From NCBI RefSeq assembly GCF_920984735.1, contig NZ_CAKLBU010000001.1, positions 62,001 through 126,000 on the forward strand: DNA of 64,000 bases, in the 5' to 3' direction. Under the pieces are notes generated by a model. That model did not search any database and was not told where the DNA came from. It was given only the letters and a program-made list of their open reading frames with translations. Positions 52,280 through 59,719 of the stretch are shown piece by piece. A program made the position numbers and the translations under genes. The first letter of the stretch is position 1; each line of letters starts with the position of its first letter. Origin of the DNA: Pedobacter sp. Leaf250. Lineage in GTDB: Bacteria > Bacteroidota > Bacteroidia > Sphingobacteriales > Sphingobacteriaceae.

Positions 52280-53632
52280 ATGAACGCCAATTATTATGTA
52301 AATCTTGCACTTCATGAGCCCTGGGCAATTGCTCCGGACTATGCTCAGTCTTATCTACCATTGTTGGCTCAACTTTTAAAAGGCGAATCTTCAACTGCAG
52401 AAATTGATCATGCTGCTGAGCGATTAAAAAACAAAAGCTATATCGTGAAATCTAGTTTAGATGATGATGATTATGAAGAAGATTTCGAATCAACTCCAGA
52501 TGATGCTCCTGCTGGAGCCATTGCTGTTTTAAATCTTAAAGGACCAATTGTAAAGAACTCACAATTTTGTGGACCTCGAGGTACAGTAGAAATTGCTGCA
52601 GAACTTAAAAAGATTTATGCCAATCCTAATTTTATTGGAGCCGTTATCGATTTAGATAGTGGAGGCGGCCAGGCTTATGCAGTTAAACCCTTGACTGATA
52701 TTCTGGAGGAAAGAAATAAACCTGTAGTTATTCTTGCAGGAAATCTTCTTTGCAGTGCCGGTTACTATATAGCAGCTTATGGTGATGAAATTGTTTGTGA
52801 TCACCCTCGATCTATTATTGGTTGTATCGGTGTAATGCAAAGCATGGTAAACACAAAACCTGCTCTTGAAAAATTAGGAGTTGAGTTTCACGATGTTTAT
52901 GCTACCCAATCGCCATTAAAGAATAAAACTTTTACTGATGCGCTTACCGGCGATTATACCAAATTAAAAAGTGATTTGCTTGATCCACTCGCTGAAGATT
53001 TTCACAATGATGTGAAAGCGCAGCGCCCAGGTATTTCAAATGATAAAACCATTTTTCAGGGAGAAACCTTCCTTGCATCCAAAGCCCTCGATCTCGGTAT
53101 GATCGATCATCTGGGTAATAAGGATTTCGCGATCTCCAGAGTAAAAGCATTGTCCAAAAATTACAAAGCACCCAAAGCACAAACCCAAAATTCAAATATG
53201 AAAAATTTTCCAAATGTAGCAGCATTGGCAACACTCGCTGCCGCTCCAACAACTGAGCAGCTGGATCTTGCTAATGCAGATTTAACTGTTGCCGGAATTA
53301 CCAAGGCTACTTTGGTATCCGAAGACTTTATTACTGAATCAGCTAATACAGCAACAGAACTTGAAGAAGTTAAAACGACACTGCAAACTGAAACTGCAGC
53401 AAAAACACAGGCAACAAATGATCATGCTGCTGAAATCGTTGCACACAACAAAACTAAAGAAGCTTTAGCTGAAGCATTGAGTAAAGTTGGTAAAGGTCCA
53501 GGCGCAACTCATAAACCTGCAGGCACTCCAGAAAATAAGGATGTACAACCTGAAGATGTTAACGATGATGACGTACAAGCACAATTAGATGCTATGCCTC
53601 ACAACCAAAATGCAGATAAAATTTTAGGCTAG
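52280..53632 (+). CDS. Prohead protease (S49 family) fused to scaffold domain
   Basis: 450 residues. Peptidase S49 domain (about 70-300): GAIAVLNLKGPIV, IDLDSGGGQAYAVKPL, and the nucleophile serine in NLLCSAGYYIAAYGDEIVCDHPRSIIGCIGV. The C-terminal 145 residues are Ala/Glu/Thr-rich and coiled-coil, as in phage scaffolds. An in-frame ATG at 53198 (MKNFPNVAALATLAAAP) could give a free scaffold protein. It precedes the major capsid gene. Confidence 0.9.
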   Translation: MNANYYVNLALHEPWAIAPDYAQSYLPLLAQLLKGESSTAEIDHAAERLKNKSYIVKSSLDDDDYEEDFESTPDDAPAGAIAVLNLKGPIVKNSQFCGPRGTVEIAAELKKIYANPNFIGAVIDLDSGGGQAYAVKPLTDILEERNKPVVILAGNLLCSAGYYIAAYGDEIVCDHPRSIIGCIGVMQSMVNTKPALEKLGVEFHDVYATQSPLKNKTFTDALTGDYTKLKSDLLDPLAEDFHNDVKAQRPGISNDKTIFQGETFLASKALDLGMIDHLGNKDFAISRVKALSKNYKAPKAQTQNSNMKNFPNVAALATLAAAPTTEQLDLANADLTVAGITKATLVSEDFITESANTATELEEVKTTLQTETAAKTQATNDHAAEIVAHNKTKEALAEALSKVGKGPGATHKPAGTPENKDVQPEDVNDDDVQAQLDAMPHNQNADKILG

Positions 53633-53682
53633 AAATAATAAAAACTTACAATAATAATTTAACTCTCTTACCAAATTAACAA

Positions 53683-54822
53683 ATGAAACAATTTAAATTT
53701 CTTTTGGCATTAAGCGTGGGAATCATGCTTAACGTATTAATCGTCGCATCCGTGGCGCAATTTTCTGGACATCCAGAGTATTTCAATAAAACTGCTGTAA
53801 CCATGGTTACATTAGTTAGTATTGTGTTAGGCGCAACTGTTGCCAAACAACAAGGTGTATTAAACACATTAACTGTTGCTGCAATCATTGCAGAATGGGG
53901 ATTATTGTACCGTGCCGGTGCAGCCACCGTTAAAGACTTAATGATTGCCTTAATGGTTAAATCTGAAACTGAAGCCATATTCGCAAGACGGGTAACTGAA
54001 AGCACCGTCATGGAAAAAGCTTTTGTAGAATTTCAACGTGTATTACAAGCATATCAAAACAAATGGACACCAATAGGTGGTGCAACCTTCACACCTGAGA
54101 AAATTGATTTGTTTAAGTTAAAAATTGACGTTGAAGAATATCCGGATAATCTGGAACAAACGTGGTTAGGTTTCTTGGCCGATGGTAATTTGGACAGAAA
54201 GCAGTGGCCGTTCACGAAATGGTATCAATTACACCTGATTGCCAAATCTGTTGAAGACTATGAAAAATTTGAAATTTTTGGTGGTGTACCTTCTGCAATT
54301 GTGCCGGGTGTAGCAAATGCTGCAGGTACCAACGTTCTTGGTATTAAGAAGCAATTGAATATGGGGCACGCTGCTGGCCAAACTTTAACCGTTGCAGTTG
54401 GTGCAGTACCAACTGATCCGGTTGAGTTTGTAGATTACATTGAAGAAATGTATGCTATGGCCGTGTCTAACAACGAAGTATTGTTGGCTGATGTTGATGC
54501 CTTTAATATGAGTCATGCCCTTGAGCGTAGATTTAAAACGGGCATGCGTAAAAAATATAATGAGAATTATAGCCAAACTGATTTGGTAACAATTATTGAT
54601 ACCAACATTGGCATTAGAGGTTTAAATTCTCACTCAGGTTCAAACAAAATTTGGGCGACACCAGCATGGAACCGCCAGTGTGGAATTAAAAAACCACAAA
54701 ACGAATCCATCATGCAAGTTGAAAATGTAGACCGTTTGGTGAAATTCTACACCGATTTTTACAAAGGTGTGGGTTTCTGGCACAAAGGGTATATCGTTCA
54801 AAACGATGTTGAATTAGTTTAA
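53683..54822 (+). CDS. Major capsid protein
   Basis: 379 residues. The core from about residue 68 (AEWGLLYRAGAATVKDLMIALM, then QAYQNKWTPIGGATFTPEKIDLFKLKIDVEEYPDNLEQTWLGFLADGNLDRKQWPFTKW) matches the Bacteroidota phage capsid type. Unusually, the first 65 residues hold two strong membrane-like helices (LLALSVGIMLNVLIVASVA and AVTMVTLVSIVLGAT). They may be a delta-like part removed by the S49 protease. Confidence 0.8.
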   Translation: MKQFKFLLALSVGIMLNVLIVASVAQFSGHPEYFNKTAVTMVTLVSIVLGATVAKQQGVLNTLTVAAIIAEWGLLYRAGAATVKDLMIALMVKSETEAIFARRVTESTVMEKAFVEFQRVLQAYQNKWTPIGGATFTPEKIDLFKLKIDVEEYPDNLEQTWLGFLADGNLDRKQWPFTKWYQLHLIAKSVEDYEKFEIFGGVPSAIVPGVANAAGTNVLGIKKQLNMGHAAGQTLTVAVGAVPTDPVEFVDYIEEMYAMAVSNNEVLLADVDAFNMSHALERRFKTGMRKKYNENYSQTDLVTIIDTNIGIRGLNSHSGSNKIWATPAWNRQCGIKKPQNESIMQVENVDRLVKFYTDFYKGVGFWHKGYIVQNDVELV

Positions 54823-54832
54823 TCTTTCACTT

Positions 54833-54856
54833 GTGCAGGAGGTGGAGCTCCTGCAC
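54833..54856 (+). terminator. Hairpin after the capsid gene
   Basis: GTGCAGGAG (54833-54841), loop GTGGAG, CTCCTGCAC (54848-54856). No T tract follows, so it is more likely an mRNA stability or processing hairpin. The hairpin at 62020-62045 has the same GTGGAG loop. Confidence 0.6.
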
Positions 54857-54870
54857 TAATCTCATTTAAA

Positions 54871-55233
54871 ATGTCAAAAGAAAAAAAGTTTGCTACACTT
54901 GAGGAAGCTGTAGCTCATATCAAAGAGCAAGATTCTATCATAGAAACTCATGATACCAATATTGCCATTGTTAATCAAAAGGTTTTGGATCTTGAAAAAG
55001 AGCGTGATGATGCATTAGCTGAAGTTGGTGTTATCGCTGGTAAATTGGATTTACAAGCCAAACATGGTAACGATGGTACAATTGTAGAAATCGGAAAGAA
55101 AAATTACAAGCTTTCTGGCAATCGCTTCATTACCAAAGATGGTGAGAAAAACGCTGAGGAAGTAAGTAAGGATCAGGATTATTTGAAACACTTGCTTAAA
55201 ATTAAATCTGGTGTTTTAACCGCTATTGATTAA
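54871..55233 (+). CDS. Coiled-coil late phage protein, 120 residues
   Basis: MSKEKKFATLEEAVAHIKEQDSIIETHDTNIAIVNQKVLDLEKERDDALAEV: a long coiled coil, then a small beta part (GTIVEIGKKNYKLSGNRFITKDG). It lies right after the capsid gene. Unknown; a head fibre or assembly role is possible. Confidence 0.65.
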   Translation: MSKEKKFATLEEAVAHIKEQDSIIETHDTNIAIVNQKVLDLEKERDDALAEVGVIAGKLDLQAKHGNDGTIVEIGKKNYKLSGNRFITKDGEKNAEEVSKDQDYLKHLLKIKSGVLTAID

Positions 55234-55268
55234 TTAACCTAAATTTTTAACGCTCATATTCATTTAAA

Positions 55269-55814
55269 ATGAACGCAAAAGCAATATTATGGCCACAAGG
55301 CCGCTACAACCCTGGGGGGATTACTCAGGTGTTTTATGGTTACAAGGAAGACTTTTTAAGCTTTCCTGTTTTAGGTGATCCTGAAACTGCAACCATGCTT
55401 GAAAGCTTAGTCAGTTATGCTACAGCTATTATCATGAAGCCCACAAAACAACTTTTTCAACTTTACTGCACAGTAGAGCAAGGAGAAATTAAATCTACAA
55501 TGGTTGGTCCTCGTGATGGTAAAGGCTATGAAAACATGCTTGAAATTTCTTTCCCTGGAAGCGAAGCCGAGTTTTTAGGTTTCAAGGCAGCTGCAGCTAA
55601 CCGCGAACTAATTTTCTTCGTCAAGGAGAAAAACAGTAAAGTTAGGGTTTTAGGTAATTTGGAAGATCCTGCTTTCTTCGAAGCTGATGATTCAACATCG
55701 GGTAAGGCGATTGCAGATGGTCGTACCTCTAAATTAACTTTCAAAGCTTCAGGTGCTACTCCAGCGCCAATTTATACACCGGCTTTAACATCATTGTTAG
55801 CACCAGCAGCTTAA
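55269..55814 (+). CDS. Late phage structural protein, 181 residues
   Basis: MNAKAILWPQGRYNPGGITQVFYGYKEDFLSFPVLGDPETATML...; beta-rich, with a Pro/Ala C-terminal tail. It shares a 40-residue segment pattern with the protein at 51728. Likely a tail-tube or neck-like component; identity not proven. Confidence 0.62.
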   Translation: MNAKAILWPQGRYNPGGITQVFYGYKEDFLSFPVLGDPETATMLESLVSYATAIIMKPTKQLFQLYCTVEQGEIKSTMVGPRDGKGYENMLEISFPGSEAEFLGFKAAAANRELIFFVKEKNSKVRVLGNLEDPAFFEADDSTSGKAIADGRTSKLTFKASGATPAPIYTPALTSLLAPAA

Positions 55815-55826
55815 GGAGGTACTGAT

Positions 55827-56018
55827 ATGAAAAAGCCATTATCATTTGAAGAAAAATATGAACTAGTCGGGGTGGAACCCGGCATTCATGATGTTGCAGG
55901 TTTTGGTAAAACCGATTTAACAAACTTAGATGTTGAAGAAGCGGATCATTTGTATAAAGCAAAATTCCCTTTCTTAAAGTTGAAATCGAAAACCACACCT
56001 GAGACACCAAAAGCATAA
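55827..56018 (+). CDS. Small late phage protein, 63 residues
   Basis: MKKPLSFEEKYELVGVEPGIHDVAGFGKTDLTNLDVEEADHLYKAKFPFLKL.... A strong AGGAGGT ribosome-binding site lies 6 nt upstream, unusual in this phylum. Last gene of late operon 2. Confidence 0.65.
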   Translation: MKKPLSFEEKYELVGVEPGIHDVAGFGKTDLTNLDVEEADHLYKAKFPFLKLKSKTTPETPKA

Positions 56019-56049
56019 GCTCTCGTCCCGTTTTAGTTTTAGTTTGGAA

Positions 56050-56077
56050 AACCGCCCGTAATTGGGCGGTTTTTTTT
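56050..56077 (+). terminator. Terminator of late operon 2
   Basis: AACCGCCC-GTAATT-GGGCGGTT followed by T6. Confidence 0.9.
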
Positions 56078-56220
56078 ATGTTTGTGCCGCTACTAAGTTT
56101 CATGGATATCTCGCTTCACCAGCATACGGTAAGGCGTGGATTTGCTATAATTTCGACGTGTCGGAAAAAGGCGATCAATAGGGGTATTCATACACTTAGT
56201 AGCAGGCCTTACCGTTTTTA
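56077..56220 (+). ncRNA. Candidate pseudoknotted structured RNA
   Basis: A perfect -7 element, TATGTTTG (56077-56084), is followed by two interleaved perfect 10-bp helices: GCTACTAAGT (56089-56098) with ACTTAGTAGC (56194-56203), and ACGGTAAGGC (56126-56135) with GCCTTACCGT (56206-56215). The order 1-2-1'-2' with 2 nt between 1' and 2' is an H-type pseudoknot. Helix 2 ends in TTTTT, a terminator shape. A small inner hairpin TTTCGA-cgtg-TCG lies within loop 2. The next ATG (56222) is 6 nt after helix 2, so it may be an sRNA, an attenuator or both. No known class is recognised. Confidence 0.6.
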
Positions 56221-56221
56221 T

Positions 56222-56482
56222 ATGCCAAACTTATCAGATGATCAGAAATTCGATAATCACATTCTTTTCCAGAGGATAGAATTGGTTTTCAAACCAGCCA
56301 CACGTTGGCAGGATTGCACTATGCCGTTGACTAATGCGGAAGTGGTCGAAAAGGTAATGGAAGAACAAGGGATGTTTTTCGATTCACCTGAACAGATCAT
56401 CCTGATTATGGAGGAAATGCGTTTTCTTTATGAGCTAAACGAACACAACCGTAAACATTACTGGTTGCTAAATCCTGCGTAA
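56222..56482 (+). CDS. Small phage cargo protein, 86 residues
   Basis: ATG 56222: MPNLSDDQKFDNHILFQRIELVFKPATRWQDCTMPLTNAEVVEKVMEEQGMFFDSPEQIILIMEEMRF.... A longer frame from 56078 runs through the structured RNA and is rejected. The stop overlaps the next start (TAATG). Function unknown; it is the first gene after the pseudoknot. Confidence 0.6.
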   Translation: MPNLSDDQKFDNHILFQRIELVFKPATRWQDCTMPLTNAEVVEKVMEEQGMFFDSPEQIILIMEEMRFLYELNEHNRKHYWLLNPA

Positions 56483-56643
56483 TGGCAAAAGAAAATAATT
56501 GCAAACTTTGCGGAGCTAAAACTTCCGTTGTGTTTAATATAAATTTTAAAGCAGTTCCCATCTGCGATGATTGTGCCAGGACAATTTTCTTTCAGCAAGC
56601 GACTTATTATTTAACGATATCATCTACTAAGCAGCGTAAGTAA
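56482..56643 (+). CDS. Zinc-finger-like small protein, 53 residues
   Basis: MAKENNCKLCGAKTSVVFNI... and VPICDDCARTIFFQ: two CxxC pairs fit for one zinc. Coupled to the previous gene by TAATG overlap. Confidence 0.6.
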   Translation: MAKENNCKLCGAKTSVVFNINFKAVPICDDCARTIFFQQATYYLTISSTKQRK

Positions 56644-56650
56644 TTTTTAT

Positions 56651-56658
56651 TATTTTAG
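56651..56658 (+). promoter_or_regulatory. -7 candidate of the NDT/TIR-like gene
   Basis: TATTTTAG matches seven of eight bases of TAnnTTTG, 20 nt before the ATG at 56679, suggesting expression apart from the late operons. Confidence 0.4.
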
Positions 56659-56678
56659 CCGAATCTAAATTAATAGAA

Positions 56679-57578
56679 ATGGCTAAAACAAGTAACGATT
56701 CAGTCGAATCACTCCCAAAATTGAAAGAGTGTTTTATCATAACACCTATAGGTGATGCAAGATCATCCATTCGCGATAAAGCAATGGGCTTAATAATTTC
56801 AGTTATTACACCAGTTTTATTAAGTGAAGGTTATAAACCAGTGGCTGCACATAATTTGCCTGATTCAGGGTCTATAAATCATCAGATTATTAATAAGATC
56901 TTGGAATGCGATCTTGTAATCGCAAACCTAACTGGCTTAAATCCCAACGTAATGTATGAATTAGCTATTCGACATGCTGCAAGACTGCCAGTAATAACAA
57001 TGATGGAAAAAGGTGATACATCTGGCCTTCCTTTCGATCTAGTAGACCAAAGAACAATTTTTTATGAAGATTCATTAATGGGGTCTGAGCAGGCTAAGTT
57101 AGATTTAACGGCTTTCGTAGAGTCAGCACTAAAAGTTGATAAGCCTAACAATCCCATATACGCCGCAACAGCTCAAGAAACGATTTTCAAAGAGAAAGAC
57201 GTAGCAGATCCTATAAAATCACTTATCGCAAAGGTTGATTATTTAACGGCTCAAATCACTCCAAATAACTCAGTCAGTAAAGCTAATAAAACGAAGTATA
57301 CAGATTTTAAATTGTTCCACATTGTAGAAGAAATTAATTTTATCGCTGTACCTAGTGAATCTAACTCCGGTGTAATAACATTCGATGATTATGATGATAT
57401 GGTAGACGATCTTCGGGGCAGCATTGAAATGCTCGGAAATATGGAGTTTATGAAATTGGTTACAATTGATAAAACCAAGAATCAATTTCAACTACAACTT
57501 TCATTTACTGACGGTGATTCATTGTATTCGCTACTCAAATATATGAAGCAGTCAGAGAGATATCGAATAATAGAATAA
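56679..57578 (+). CDS. NDT/TIR-like nucleotide-hydrolase-domain protein, candidate defence moron
   Basis: 299 residues. The N-terminal 150 residues have the Rossmann-like pattern of nucleoside 2-deoxyribosyltransferase/DRHyd and TIR-like effectors: CFIITPIGDARSSIRDK, KILECDLVIANLTGLNPNVMYELAIRHAARLPVITM with the likely catalytic Glu in NVMYELAIRH. The C-terminal 130 residues are a separate alpha/beta domain without recognised family, perhaps a sensor. It lies between two late operons with its own promoter. Domains like this kill or arrest infected cells in several defence systems; function here is inference. Confidence 0.72.
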   Translation: MAKTSNDSVESLPKLKECFIITPIGDARSSIRDKAMGLIISVITPVLLSEGYKPVAAHNLPDSGSINHQIINKILECDLVIANLTGLNPNVMYELAIRHAARLPVITMMEKGDTSGLPFDLVDQRTIFYEDSLMGSEQAKLDLTAFVESALKVDKPNNPIYAATAQETIFKEKDVADPIKSLIAKVDYLTAQITPNNSVSKANKTKYTDFKLFHIVEEINFIAVPSESNSGVITFDDYDDMVDDLRGSIEMLGNMEFMKLVTIDKTKNQFQLQLSFTDGDSLYSLLKYMKQSERYRIIE

Positions 57579-57582
57579 TCTT

Positions 57583-57617
57583 GTCGTTTACCACATATAA
57601 TGCAATTGCCATTTTTG
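57583..57617 (+). promoter_or_regulatory. Phage late promoter 3
   Basis: GTCGTTTA (57583-57590), 19 bp, CATTTTTG (57610-57617), 4 nt (ATAT), ATG 57622. Confidence 0.75.
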
Positions 57618-57621
57618 ATAT

Positions 57622-58329
57622 ATGGCAATTGCATCTATTACTGCTTGGCTACTATCGCCAAATCCAAACTTCATTCATGGGAAATTACTTTTCCAACAAT
57701 ATGGGAACGATCGGTTAGTCGAAACCATTATTAATTCTGGATCCGGAGCATATCATTTTTCTAAACTTCGTTCCGCTCTTGAGAAAATAAACGAATCACC
57801 TGGTATCGAGCCAAAGCAAATTGTTTATACTTCACCACCAGTTCCTGATCAGCCTGCTCATGCTGAGCCTCCAACTTCCAGCCTCATATCCAAATCAAAA
57901 CCTGATCTCGATGATGCACCTGCAGAAATCTGGGCTTTTCGTAATCAGAAAAATGCAATTCATGCAGAAGCCAGGCATTTATTCGTAACAGCGAAATTAA
58001 TGGATTCCAAAGAACATCGATTGGAAGCTGCTTTGAGAATATTGGATTTAATGGATCAGGTAAATGAGTATTGGCTAATCATCGACACCTGGAGAGAAAC
58101 CGGTAAAATTCTCGAATTGAAAAAAGAGGAGGCGATTGCTGAAGTATCGGCCTTAACCATTCAGGAATTACTTCAAGAACAAAAGAATCTTCCATCTTAC
58201 ATTTCAAAAGCTCGCAAAAGATTTAACGATGCAAAAGAGCCTAGAAAAAAGACCAGGGCACTGGCCAAGGTTGAATCATTGGTTTCTCGTTTAACTGAAG
58301 TAAAAAGGAGGATCGATGGGATTGTTTAA
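57622..58329 (+). CDS. Late phage protein, 235 residues
   Basis: MAIASITAWLLSPNPNFIHGKLLFQQYGNDRLVETIINSGSG..., a short N-terminal domain, a Pro/Ser linker (about 70-100) and a long helical C-terminal half (about 105-235). First gene of late operon 3, ahead of the terminase genes. No family recognised; a packaging or head role is likely from position. Confidence 0.6.
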   Translation: MAIASITAWLLSPNPNFIHGKLLFQQYGNDRLVETIINSGSGAYHFSKLRSALEKINESPGIEPKQIVYTSPPVPDQPAHAEPPTSSLISKSKPDLDDAPAEIWAFRNQKNAIHAEARHLFVTAKLMDSKEHRLEAALRILDLMDQVNEYWLIIDTWRETGKILELKKEEAIAEVSALTIQELLQEQKNLPSYISKARKRFNDAKEPRKKTRALAKVESLVSRLTEVKRRIDGIV

Positions 58330-58888
58330 AATGGAAACGGTAAATCATTTAAAGAACATCGATCATCAACCAGTTACAGGGGTAGAAGATTTGGATATCC
58401 ATTTTGCATATGGAGAAAAGCTTTCGACGATATCGCCATTAATCGAAAATTTAAACGATGGCCAAAGCATTTACTTTATGACTGATGGCGCCTGGAGCAA
58501 TATCGATATTATATCAAAATTGCTGCCGCTGATCGGTAGATGCTCAATTGATTTTTGCACCTGGTCGATCAGCACTGATGCGATTCGCAAGTTTACTGAA
58601 TGGCAGGAAAAAGGATTGATTGCTGAATTAAATGTACTGCTTGATCAGGGGATCAGAAACCGCAAACCTGAAATTTATCAGCAAGCAACAGCTGCTTTTA
58701 AAAGCTTGAGTCTTCTGAAATGCCATGCCAAGGTGTGTGTATTGCAGAATGAGAACTATAGTTTCTGCATTATTGGCTCAGCTAATTTCACTAACAATCC
58801 ACGGAAAGAAGCTGGTTTAATCATTAGACACAAAAATATTGCTGATCAGAATATTAACTGGATAAGGAAGGAGATTGAGAATGCTTAA
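58316..58888 (+). CDS. Phospholipase D-like (HKD) protein
   Basis: 190 residues, one PLD-like domain. LLKCHAKVCVLQNENYSFCIIGSANFTNNPRKEAG shows the HxK pair and the GSANFTNNPRKE motif; the aspartate of HxKx4D is replaced by Gln. As a single-motif protein it would act as a dimer. A GGAGG site lies 7 nt before the ATG. It overlaps the previous gene by 14 bp. A nuclease or DNA-binding role in packaging is possible. Confidence 0.75.
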   Translation: MGLFKMETVNHLKNIDHQPVTGVEDLDIHFAYGEKLSTISPLIENLNDGQSIYFMTDGAWSNIDIISKLLPLIGRCSIDFCTWSISTDAIRKFTEWQEKGLIAELNVLLDQGIRNRKPEIYQQATAAFKSLSLLKCHAKVCVLQNENYSFCIIGSANFTNNPRKEAGLIIRHKNIADQNINWIRKEIENA

Positions 58889-59147
58889 TGAACAAACTCT
58901 TAAAGAGATTGAAGAGTTCGCCTATGCTTATATGTCAAAACATGAAACTGCATTATTTGCGGGCATCGATGCGATTGATTTGGAGGATGAGGAATCTCCG
59001 GAGGGCAAAGCTTTCGTTATTGGCCGGTTGAAAAGGAAAGTAAAATTTAACCAGGTAATCATTGCCCTGAGTGATCAGCTTTCATCACCGGCTATGGCCA
59101 TCGAATTGAAACTTTCTGAAAAAACTTATTTGAACGATATCCGATGA
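58881..59147 (+). CDS. Late phage protein, 88 residues
   Basis: MLNEQTLKEIEEFAYAYMSKHETALFAGIDAIDLEDEESPEGKAFVIGRLKRKVKFNQVIIAL..., helical. GGAAGGAG site upstream; overlaps the previous stop and the next start (ATGA). Unknown. Confidence 0.62.
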   Translation: MLNEQTLKEIEEFAYAYMSKHETALFAGIDAIDLEDEESPEGKAFVIGRLKRKVKFNQVIIALSDQLSSPAMAIELKLSEKTYLNDIR

Positions 59148-59719
59148 AGTTAATTGGAAAATTAAGTAAGTATGATAAGATCATCGCTTACATGACGAAT
59201 CCCGATGGCGAGCTGTCGGAGTTAAGTGAACATGAGCAGCAGACGCTGGATAGATGGCAGGAAGCTTTTACTATGCTTCGAAATTATAAAAATACGCCGG
59301 ATACCGTTGCAATCTTGATGAAGAGGTTCCCTGGCCTAAGTCGGGCCACAGCTTTTCGTGACTGCAGGGATGCTGTAAGTTTATTTGGGGATATATCCAA
59401 ATCGACTAAGGAAGGTATCAGGTTCCTATCTATGGAAATGATTAAAGATGGTGCAGCCATTGCTCGGGCAAAAAATAATGAAGATGGTTTGATTCGGGCC
59501 GGTGTATCGTTGGCTAAAGTCGGTGGTGTAAATGTAACTGACCCTGATCTTCCTGATTTTGCTAAGTTAGAAACTCACAAATACGTTCTTGGCTTACCTG
59601 CTCAAATGGTTTCAATGCTCCAGGCAATGAGCAAAACAGGAAAAATAGATCTTACTCAGGTAATAAATAACATGAGCAACTTTGCCCAGGATGCTGAGGA
59701 GGTAAAAGAGGATGAGTAA
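59144..59719 (+). CDS. Terminase small subunit-like protein
   Basis: 191 residues. An N-terminal HTH-type part (TPDTVAILMKRFPGLSRATAFRDCRDAVSLFG) fits DNA recognition by small terminases, followed by a helical oligomerisation region and an acidic tail. It overlaps the large terminase gene by 8 bp. Confidence 0.75.
   Translation: MKLIGKLSKYDKIIAYMTNPDGELSELSEHEQQTLDRWQEAFTMLRNYKNTPDTVAILMKRFPGLSRATAFRDCRDAVSLFGDISKSTKEGIRFLSMEMIKDGAAIARAKNNEDGLIRAGVSLAKVGGVNVTDPDLPDFAKLETHKYVLGLPAQMVSMLQAMSKTGKIDLTQVINNMSNFAQDAEEVKEDE

Noticed and set aside
56078..56221. N-terminal extension of the 86-residue gene
   Set aside because: The extension overlaps the terminator, promoter and both pseudoknot helices; ATG 56222 is preferred.
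56077..56482. Type III toxin-antitoxin locus
   Set aside because: The promoter-pseudoknot-terminator-gene order is suggestive, but there are no tandem RNA repeats and the 86-residue product does not resemble ToxN, CptN or TenpN.
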